The notes beneath the pieces are model-generated. The model was given only the letters and a program-made list of their open reading frames with translations. It made no database searches and had not been told where the DNA came from. Position numbers and translations under genes: made by a program. Shown here piece after piece: positions 51,635 through 58,081 of a DNA stretch of 64,000 nt; within the stretch, counting starts at the first letter, position 1; every line of letters starts with the position of its first letter. The stretch comes from Pseudomonas linyingensis. GTDB lineage: Bacteria; Pseudomonadota; Gammaproteobacteria; Pseudomonadales; Pseudomonadaceae. The DNA lies in assembly GCF_900109175.1 (NCBI RefSeq), contig NZ_FNZE01000017.1, positions 1 through 64,000 on the forward strand, written 5' to 3'.

Positions 51635-51654
51635 AAAACAATCCTGTCGGTTTT
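51635..51654. promoter_or_regulatory. Operator site 10 (AAAAC-N10-GTTTT)
   Basis: AAAAC-AATCCTGTCG-GTTTT, perfect arms and consensus core, 76 bp before the E1-alpha gene. Confidence 0.75.
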
Positions 51655-51730
51655 AAGCTGATTCCGTCAGCCACAGCCGCGGCCCAAGACACAACAAAGA
51701 CAACAACTAGCTCACCTGGGCGAGGTAACC

Positions 51731-52717
51731 ATGAAAGACCCCAAGACCCCCGATGCGGCGGTATTGCTGGATATCTACCGCAAGGCCCATCTGATCAAGA
51801 CTGCCGATGACCGCTTCATCGAGCTGATCAAGGCCGGCCAGATCGCCTCTCCGTACTACTCGACCCGTGGCCAGGAGCTGATTCCGGCGGCGGTGTCGGT
51901 CAACCTGCGCGCCGACGACTACGTCATCACCACCTACCGCGGCATTCACGACCAGCTCGCCAAGGGCATCCCGCTGCGGCCCTTCGTGGCCGAGTTCATG
52001 GGCCGTGCGACCGGTACCTGCAAGGGCAAGGGCGGGCCGATGCACATCACCCATCTGGCGTCCGGTCTGCCGGTGACCACCGGGGTGGTCGGCTCCGGCC
52101 TGCCGATCGCCAACGGTCTGGCCTGGGCGGCGCAGTTGAAGAAGACCGGCCAGGTCACCGTGTGCAACTTCGGCGATGGCGCCAGCAACATCGGGGCCTT
52201 CCACGAGGCGCTCAACCTGGCGTCGGTGTGGAAGCTGCCGGTGGTGTTCGTCTGCCAGAACAACGGCTACGCCGAGCACACCAAGTACGAATACGGCACC
52301 GGTGCCCATGCCATTGTCGATCGCGCCATCGGCTACGGCATGCACGGCATCCAGTGCAACGGCAACGACGCGGTGGAGATGTGGGGGGCGGCGCACGAGG
52401 CGATCGAGCGCGCGCGCAGCGGCCAGGGTCCGACCCTGATCGAGGCCAAGACCTTCCGCTTCCGTGGCCACCTGCTCGGTGACGACAGCCACTACATCGC
52501 CAAGGATGAAATGGCCGCGGCCATCGCCGCCGACCCGATGCCGGCGCTGCGCGCCTGGCTGATCGAGCAGGGCCATGCCAGCGACCTGGCGCTGGCGGAG
52601 ATCGACAACACCAACCGCGAACAATTCGAGGATGCCGTCCAGTTCGGTCTGGCCAGTCCCTATCCCGACGTTTCCGAGCTGCAGCTGGACGTCTATGCCG
52701 AGGAGGTCCGCGCATGA
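51731..52717 (+). CDS. 2-oxoacid dehydrogenase E1 component, alpha subunit
   Basis: Thiamine-diphosphate subunit that decarboxylates a 2-oxoacid (or cleaves acetoin-like ketols). The 328 residues show YYSTRGQELIPAAVSVNL, YRGIHDQLAKG and the ThDP motif FGDGASNIGAFHEALNLASV ending VFVCQNN (GDG-x-NN). It is nearest in style to AcoA and PdhA of the short class. RBS GAGGTAA at 51721. It overlaps the beta gene by 4 bp (ATGA). The substrate is unknown; a 2-oxoacid or ketol released from the ring or side chain would fit. Confidence 0.9.
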   Translation: MKDPKTPDAAVLLDIYRKAHLIKTADDRFIELIKAGQIASPYYSTRGQELIPAAVSVNLRADDYVITTYRGIHDQLAKGIPLRPFVAEFMGRATGTCKGKGGPMHITHLASGLPVTTGVVGSGLPIANGLAWAAQLKKTGQVTVCNFGDGASNIGAFHEALNLASVWKLPVVFVCQNNGYAEHTKYEYGTGAHAIVDRAIGYGMHGIQCNGNDAVEMWGAAHEAIERARSGQGPTLIEAKTFRFRGHLLGDDSHYIAKDEMAAAIAADPMPALRAWLIEQGHASDLALAEIDNTNREQFEDAVQFGLASPYPDVSELQLDVYAEEVRA

Positions 52718-53709
52718 GCGAAGTCAAGGCACGCCGAATGAACATGTCGCAGGCCATCGCCATGGCCATGTACGACGCCATGGAGCTGGATTCCAGCGTG
52801 ATTGCCCTCGGCGAGGACATCGCCGATCCGCAGGGCGGCGGGGTGTTCAAGTGCACCGCCGGCCTGTCCGACCGCTTCGGCACCGAGCGGGTACGCTCCA
52901 CGCCGATCGCCGAGCAGGCCATCATGGGCGCCGCGGTGGGCGCTGCGCTGGCCGGCATGCGCCCGGTCGCCGAGATCATGCTGATGAACTTCATCACCGT
53001 GGCCATGGACCAGGTGGTCAACCACGCCGCCAAGCTGCGCTTCATGACCGGCGGGCAGACCCACGTGCCGCTGACCATCCGCACCGCCACCGGGGCCGGC
53101 TTCGGCACGGGCGGCCAGCATGCCGACTACCTCGAGGCCTGGTTTGCCCATACCGCCGGCATCAAGGTGGTGGCGCCGTCGACCCCGGCGGATGCCTACG
53201 GCCTGCTGCTGTCGTGCATCTTCGACGACGATCCCTGCCTGTTCGTCGAGAGCCTGCCGCTGTACTTCGCCATGGGCGAGGCGCCGGTGGCCGGCGAGCG
53301 CATTCCTCTGGGCAAGGCCAAGGTGGTCCGCGAGGGCAGCGACATCACCGTGGTCAGCTACAGCCGCACCATGGTCGAGGTGCAGGCCGTGGCCAAGGAG
53401 CTGGAGAAACAGAACATCTCGGTAGAGGTCATCGACCTCCGCAGCATCGTGCCGCTCGACATGGACACCGTGCTGGCCTCGGTAGCCAAGACCGGCCGCC
53501 TGGTGGTAGCCCACGAAGCCCAGGTGGACTTTGGCGTGGGGGCGGAGATCGCCACCCGCGTGCATCGCGAGCTGTTCGGGCAGCTGCGCGCGCCGGTCGG
53601 CCGCGTCGGTGCTGCGCGCTCGCCGGTGCCGTTCTCCAAGGCACTGGAAGACGCCTTCATTCCAACCAAGCAACGCATCACCGCTGCGATTCTCGAAACC
53701 CTTCGTTAA
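52714..53709 (+). CDS. 2-oxoacid dehydrogenase E1 component, beta subunit
   Basis: The 331-residue transketolase-like subunit partners the preceding alpha. Marks: LGEDIADPQGGGVFKCTAGL, RVRSTPIAEQAIMGAAVGAA (ThDP-activating Glu), AHTAGIKVVAPSTPADAYGL and VIDLRSIVPLDMDTVLASVA. Catalytic and potassium-loop regions look intact. Co-translated with the alpha gene. Confidence 0.91.
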   Translation: MSEVKARRMNMSQAIAMAMYDAMELDSSVIALGEDIADPQGGGVFKCTAGLSDRFGTERVRSTPIAEQAIMGAAVGAALAGMRPVAEIMLMNFITVAMDQVVNHAAKLRFMTGGQTHVPLTIRTATGAGFGTGGQHADYLEAWFAHTAGIKVVAPSTPADAYGLLLSCIFDDDPCLFVESLPLYFAMGEAPVAGERIPLGKAKVVREGSDITVVSYSRTMVEVQAVAKELEKQNISVEVIDLRSIVPLDMDTVLASVAKTGRLVVAHEAQVDFGVGAEIATRVHRELFGQLRAPVGRVGAARSPVPFSKALEDAFIPTKQRITAAILETLR

Positions 53710-53728
53710 CGAACAGGATGGGATAGCC

Positions 53729-53959
53729 ATGACTACGCAAATTCTTCTTCCCAAGCTGGGTTTCTCGATGAACGAGGCGGTGCTCGTCGAGTGGATGGCC
53801 GAGGACGGTGCCCAGGTGAGCAAGGGCCAGCCGCTGTACGCCATCGAAAGCGAGAAGTCGCTGCAGGAAATCGAGGCGCCGGCCGATGGCACGCTGCGGA
53901 TCATCGAGCAGGCAGGCGAGACCTATGAAATCGGCACCGTCATCGGGGAGATTGCCTGA
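53729..53959 (+). CDS. Stand-alone lipoyl-domain protein
   Basis: Only 76 residues, a single lipoyl/biotinyl domain. K43 in AIESEKSLQEIEAPADG is the lipoylation site (E-K-S instead of the usual D-K-A). In ordinary complexes this domain is the N-terminus of E2; here it is a separate gene whose stop shares one base with the E2-core start. RBS ATGGGATAG at 53718-53726. Confidence 0.88.
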   Translation: MTTQILLPKLGFSMNEAVLVEWMAEDGAQVSKGQPLYAIESEKSLQEIEAPADGTLRIIEQAGETYEIGTVIGEIA

Positions 53960-54720
53960 TGACTGCGGCTGAGAAAGCACCGGTCGCCTGGCCTGACAAT
54001 CTGCCGCCGATGCCGGCCGTGGACTTCAGCCAGTTCGGCCCGATCGAAACGGTCGATCTGTCCCGCTATCAGCTGCTTACCGGTGCATTTCTCGGCCGCA
54101 ACTGGGTGCAGATACCCCATGTCACCCACCATGACGAGGCCGAGATCGATGCGCTGGACGAGCATCGCCGCCAGTTGGGTAACGACCTGGGCATCAAGCT
54201 GACGCCGTTGCCGTTCCTGATCAAGGCGCTGGTCAATGCGCTCAAGGCGTTTCCCAAGTTCAACGCCTCCCTGTCGCCGGATGGCAAGCGATTGGTACTC
54301 AAGCAGTATTTCCATGTCGGCGTTGCTGTCGATACTGATAACGGGCTGCTGGTGCCGGTGATCCAGCACTGCGACCGCAAGTCGATAGCCGAAATTGCCA
54401 GCGAGCTGGCCGAGAAGTCGGCGCGGGCGCGCAGCAAGGGCTTGCCGATCACGGAAATGTCGGGTGGCTGCATGACCATCAGCTCCTTGGGCTCGATTGG
54501 CGGCACCGCCTTCACACCGATCATCAATGCGCCTGAAGTGGCGATCCTCGGCGTGACCCGGGTGACGGAGCGTCTGGCCATGGTGGAGGGCAAGGTGGTG
54601 GTGAAGCATCTGTTGCCGCTGTCGCTGAGCTACGACCATCGGGTCATCAATGGGGCCGATGCGGCGCGCTTCTGCCGTTTCGTCGCCGAGCAACTGGCAG
54701 ATCCCACGCTGCTGGTCTGA
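53959..54720 (+). CDS. 2-oxoacid dehydrogenase E2 acyltransferase core, without lipoyl domain
   Basis: The 253-residue catalytic domain of dihydrolipoamide acyltransferase: WVQIPHVTHHDEAEIDALDE, FHVGVAVDTDNGLLVPVIQ, GGCMTISSLGSIGGTAFTPI and the active site H227-RVI-N231-G (the DHRVING form also known in Azotobacter E2p). The first 30 residues are Pro-rich and too short for a peripheral-subunit-binding domain. With the separate lipoyl protein this gives a split E2. No E3 gene is near, so the housekeeping dihydrolipoamide dehydrogenase must serve. Confidence 0.9.
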   Translation: MTAAEKAPVAWPDNLPPMPAVDFSQFGPIETVDLSRYQLLTGAFLGRNWVQIPHVTHHDEAEIDALDEHRRQLGNDLGIKLTPLPFLIKALVNALKAFPKFNASLSPDGKRLVLKQYFHVGVAVDTDNGLLVPVIQHCDRKSIAEIASELAEKSARARSKGLPITEMSGGCMTISSLGSIGGTAFTPIINAPEVAILGVTRVTERLAMVEGKVVVKHLLPLSLSYDHRVINGADAARFCRFVAEQLADPTLLV

Positions 54721-54740
54721 AGGGTAATGGAGTGCAAGCA

Positions 54741-55532
54741 ATGAACAATAACAATAGAGCAAGCGTGCAGGACCAGTTCTCTCTGGAGGGCCGCGTCGCC
54801 TTGGTCACCGGGGCCGGCACCGGGCTGGGTGCCCACTTTGCCCGGGTGCTGGCCCAGGCAGGGGCCAAGGTGGCCTGCGTGGCTCGGCGCCTGGACCGGG
54901 TCGAGGCGGTGGCTGCGGATATCCGCGCCCAGGGTGGCGAGGCCTTCGCCTGCGTCTTGGATGTCACGGATGGCGCCTCCATCAAGCAGGCCTTCGACAG
55001 TGTCGAGCGCCACCTTGGCCTGATCGATGTGCTGGTCAACAATGCCGGGCTGTCCGATCCGGCGCCCTTCGAGGAAATGAGCCGCACGCAGTGGACGTCC
55101 CTGCTGGATGCCAACCTCTCCGGCCCGTTCTTCGTCGCCCAGGAAATGGCCAAGCGTTTGATCGTTGCCGGCAAACCCGGCTCGATCATCAATATCGCCT
55201 CCATCCTCGGTCATCTGGCCAAAGACAAGTTCGTGAACTACGGCACGACCAAGGCAGGCCTGATTCACATGACTCAGTATATGGCGCTGGATCTGATACC
55301 CTATTCAATCAGAGTCAACGCTCTGGCCCCGGGGTATTTTCCCAGCGAAATGACCAACCCTTTCTATGAGTCGGAAGTCGGCAAGCGCGAAATCGCCAGC
55401 CTGCCGCCCAAGCGCCTTGGGCGCCATGAAGAGCTGGATGGGCCGTTGTTGCTGCTGGCCAGCAACGCTTCTTCCTATATGAGTGGCAGCGTCGTGACCG
55501 TGGATGCGGGGCATTCGATTCGTCTGTCCTGA
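54741..55532 (+). CDS. Short-chain dehydrogenase/reductase
   Basis: The 263-residue SDR has TGAGTGLG (23-30), NNAG (100-103), S154, Y167 and K171; ARR after the second strand (VACVARRLD) suggests NADP(H), unlike the other SDRs here. ATG 54741 follows GGAG, preferred over GTG 54732. Its first codons, ATGAACAATAACAATAGAGC, form a CA motif (AACAATAA, 54744-54751) that covers the initiation region. The second half is lower in GC than its neighbours. Last gene of the site 10 operon. Confidence 0.9.
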   Translation: MNNNNRASVQDQFSLEGRVALVTGAGTGLGAHFARVLAQAGAKVACVARRLDRVEAVAADIRAQGGEAFACVLDVTDGASIKQAFDSVERHLGLIDVLVNNAGLSDPAPFEEMSRTQWTSLLDANLSGPFFVAQEMAKRLIVAGKPGSIINIASILGHLAKDKFVNYGTTKAGLIHMTQYMALDLIPYSIRVNALAPGYFPSEMTNPFYESEVGKREIASLPPKRLGRHEELDGPLLLLASNASSYMSGSVVTVDAGHSIRLS

Positions 55533-55657
55533 TGTGTAATCGCGGGCGAGCAGGGGACGTGTCCGCAATCTTCCGATGGATCATGTCCCCGGCTTTTCAA
55601 TGTTGAAGGTACAATCAAATGAACGGGTATATTTCTGTAGGTACAGGGGAAGGCGAT

Positions 55658-56347
55658 ATGCAACAACCTGTTCGGCGCAAGCGATCTGAGCACGGCAGTT
55701 GGCAAGCCGAGAAAAGCCATTTGATGCGCACGCAGATTCTCGATGCCACCATGCAGTGTCTGATCGGTATCGGTTATACCCAGACCACCACGGAGAAGAT
55801 CGCCAAGCAGGCGGGTGTATCCCGTGGGGCCATGACCCATCACTTCAAGTCGCGCGCCGAGGTGTTTGCCGCGGCAGCCGAGCACATCACCGATATCCGG
55901 GTCAGGGAGTACGACGCCGCGATCCGCGAGGTCAGTCGGCGTGCAGGTGGTCAGCCAACCCAGGAAAGCATGCTCGAGACGCTCAAGGTGCTTCAGGACT
56001 ACTTCATGAAGCCCTCCTTCCTGGCGTTTCACGAACTGGTTCGCGGTGCGCGAACCGATGCCGAGCTCCATGCGGTGATGGCTCCCCTGGAGCAGTCGCT
56101 GGACGAGCGCATCTCCAAGAGCATCGAGGTCCATTTCCCGATCTGGGCCGAGGCTGGCATGCGCGAGACCGGTGAAGGCTTGCGCGACCTGATCATGCAT
56201 GCCTTGCGCGGCGTGGCCTTGGACCCCTCCAGCTACCTGCATGGTGACCGCCTGCACCGGCTGCACGAGCTGTTGGCCAAGACGGCCATGGCCGAGTACA
56301 TGGAGGCCTACAAGCGCAAGGTCGAGCTGCAACAACCAGCCAATTAA
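55658..56347 (+). CDS. TetR-family transcriptional regulator
   Basis: The 229-residue protein has an N-terminal TetR helix-turn-helix (TTTEKIAKQAGVSRGAMTHHF, about residues 43-63) and a helical ligand-binding domain (ESMLETLKVLQDYFMKPSFL, FHELVRGARTDAELHAVM). It is the only TetR gene in the window and lies inside the island between two operator-controlled operons, so it is the best candidate for the protein that binds AAAAC-N10-GTTTT. No such site stands before its own gene, so it may not regulate itself in this way. The ATG at 55658 follows GGGGAAGG; the upstream ATG (55619) lacks a ribosome site. Confidence 0.9.
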   Translation: MQQPVRRKRSEHGSWQAEKSHLMRTQILDATMQCLIGIGYTQTTTEKIAKQAGVSRGAMTHHFKSRAEVFAAAAEHITDIRVREYDAAIREVSRRAGGQPTQESMLETLKVLQDYFMKPSFLAFHELVRGARTDAELHAVMAPLEQSLDERISKSIEVHFPIWAEAGMRETGEGLRDLIMHALRGVALDPSSYLHGDRLHRLHELLAKTAMAEYMEAYKRKVELQQPAN

Positions 56348-56353
56348 ATTGAC

Positions 56354-56379
56354 CGCAGACGGTTGCCAAACCGTCTGCG
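56354..56379 (+). terminator. Stem-loop after the TetR gene, probable terminator
   Basis: CGCAGACGGTT and AACCGTCTGCG form a perfect 11-bp stem with a GCCA loop, 6 bp after the stop, followed by CTTTGTC. It separates tetR from the operon of site 11. Confidence 0.6.
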
Positions 56380-56402
56380 CTTTGTCACTCTGCTGTTAAA
56401 TA

Positions 56403-56422
56403 AAAACAATCTTGATGGTTTA
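56403..56422. promoter_or_regulatory. Operator site 11 (AAAAC-N10-GTTTA)
   Basis: AAAAC-AATCTTGATG-GTTTA, one mismatch at the last base and a consensus core. It lies 18 bp before the DUF35 gene, the shortest leader of all sites; AACAACAA (56434-56441) directly touches the ATG. Confidence 0.7.
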
Positions 56423-56440
56423 AAAAGGTTGAAAACAACA

Positions 56441-56890
56441 ATGAGCAACCTGATGCAGACCAACCTCGCCGGCGGGCACCTGCTCCGCGCCGGCGCGCAG
56501 GGCCCGATCCTGCTGGGCAGTCGCTGCCGCCAGTGCGGCGAGTACTACTTCCCCATTGCCGACAACTGCACCCGCTGCAGCGCCAGCGAGTTCGAGAGCT
56601 GCGAGATCGGCCGCGAAGGCCGCCTGTGGTCCTGGACCATCCAGAGCTTCCTGCCCAAGGCGCCCTACAACAGCGGCGAGACCGAAGTCGATTTCCAGCC
56701 CTACGGCGTGGGTTATGTGGAAATGCCGTGCGGGGTCAAGGTCGAAAGCCGCCTGACGGTTGCCGATCCCCAACAGCTGCGCATCGGCATGCCGATGGAA
56801 CTCACTCTGGTCCGCTACGGCCGCAATGCGGCCGGCGAACCCCTGCATACCTTCGCCTTTGCACCGCTCGCTGCGGAAGGAGATGCGTGA
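56441..56890 (+). CDS. DUF35 (zinc-ribbon plus OB-fold) acyl-CoA-associated protein
   Basis: A 149-residue protein with the rubredoxin-like zinc ribbon C29-x2-C32 ... C43-x2-C46 followed by an OB fold (GRLWSWTIQSFLPKAPYN, FQPYGVGYVEMPCGVKVESR). DUF35 proteins bind CoA esters and form complexes with thiolase-like enzymes, for example the ChsH2 DUF35 domain with the aldolase Ltp2 in steroid side-chain degradation. Its gene overlaps the next, thiolase-like gene by one base, consistent with such a complex. Confidence 0.88.
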   Translation: MSNLMQTNLAGGHLLRAGAQGPILLGSRCRQCGEYYFPIADNCTRCSASEFESCEIGREGRLWSWTIQSFLPKAPYNSGETEVDFQPYGVGYVEMPCGVKVESRLTVADPQQLRIGMPMELTLVRYGRNAAGEPLHTFAFAPLAAEGDA

Positions 56891-58038
56891 TGGAAGATAT
56901 CGCCATCATCGGTGTCGGCTTGCACCCCTTCGGGCGCACCGACGGTCTCAGCGGCCAGGCCCAGGGCGCCTATGCCGTGCGCGAGGCCCTCAAGGACGCA
57001 GGAGTCGAGTGGCATCAGGTCGGTGTGGCCTACGGCGGCAGCCAGGATGGCGGCAATGCCGACGCGCTGGCCAACCACCTCGGTCTGACCGGCATCCCGT
57101 TCGTCAACGTGGCCAACGGCTGCGCCACCGGCGGCAGCGCCCTGGCCAGCGTGATTGCCGCGCTGCGCAGTGGCATGGCCGAGATCGGTGTGGCGGTCGG
57201 CTTCGACAAGCACCCGCGCGGCGCCTTCAACCCGAAGCCGGCCGACTGGGGCCTGGAGGACTGGTACGGCGAAACCGGCCTGATGCTGACCACCCAGTTC
57301 TTCGCCCTGAAGACCCAGCGCTACCTGCACGAGCACGACATCCCCGAGGAGGCGCTGGTCCACGTCGCCCAACGCGCGTTCCGCAACGGCGCCCTGACTC
57401 CGCACGCCTGGCGCCAGCGCGAATTGAGCTTCGCGGAAATCGCCGAGTCGATGCCGGTCAACCTGCCGCTGCGCAAGTACATGTTCTGCAATCCGGCCGA
57501 GGGCGGTGCGGCGCTGGTGCTGTGCCGGGCCAGCGAGGCGCACAAGTACAGCCGCAACCCGGTGCTGGTGCGCGCGGCGGTGATGCGTACCCGCCATCAC
57601 GGCTCCTTCGAGGTGTTCAGCCCGGGCCTGGCTGCCGAGCAGTCGCCGGCGCCGACGGTAACCGCCTCGCACGCGGCCTTCGAGCTGGCGGGAGTCGCCC
57701 CGGCGGACATCGACGTGATCCAGCTGCAGGACACCGACAGCGGTTCGGAGATCATCCATCTCGCCGAAAACGGCTTCTGCGAGCACGGCGAGCAGGGGCA
57801 CCTGCTGCGGCGCGGTGAAACCGATATCGGTGGCCGTCTGCCGGTGAATACCGACGGTGGCTGCCTGGCCAACGGCGAGCCGGTCGGCGCCTCCGGCCTG
57901 CGCCAGGTCATCGAAGTCTGCACCCAGCTGCGCCAGCAGGCCGGCGCCCGCCAGGTGCCGGGCCGGCCGCGGCTTGGCTACACCCATGTCTACGGCGCGC
58001 CGGGTGTCAGCGCCGTGACCATTCTCGAAGCGCCGTAA
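56890..58038 (+). CDS. Thiolase-like protein, probably a DUF35-dependent acyl-CoA aldolase
   Basis: A 382-residue member of the SCP2-thiolase/lipid-transfer group. The N-terminal Cys is present (C78, VANGCATGG), but the His of the thiolase GHP motif is Glu (E330 in ANGEPVGASG) and the C-terminal catalytic Cys region reads HVYGAPG without Cys. Loss of these two residues is a mark of Ltp2-like retro-aldolases, which together with DUF35 cleave a beta-hydroxyacyl-CoA. A retro-aldol step is thus favoured over thiolysis (inference). Confidence 0.85.
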   Translation: MEDIAIIGVGLHPFGRTDGLSGQAQGAYAVREALKDAGVEWHQVGVAYGGSQDGGNADALANHLGLTGIPFVNVANGCATGGSALASVIAALRSGMAEIGVAVGFDKHPRGAFNPKPADWGLEDWYGETGLMLTTQFFALKTQRYLHEHDIPEEALVHVAQRAFRNGALTPHAWRQRELSFAEIAESMPVNLPLRKYMFCNPAEGGAALVLCRASEAHKYSRNPVLVRAAVMRTRHHGSFEVFSPGLAAEQSPAPTVTASHAAFELAGVAPADIDVIQLQDTDSGSEIIHLAENGFCEHGEQGHLLRRGETDIGGRLPVNTDGGCLANGEPVGASGLRQVIEVCTQLRQQAGARQVPGRPRLGYTHVYGAPGVSAVTILEAP

Positions 58039-58081
58039 CCGTCCGCTCGACCGGCTCAATAACAATAACGAGGGCACTAGC

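Noticed and set aside
55619-55657. Longer N-terminus for the TetR regulator (start at 55619)
   Set aside because: No ribosome site; GGGGAAGG precedes ATG 55658, and the helix-turn-helix is then at the usual distance from the N-terminus.
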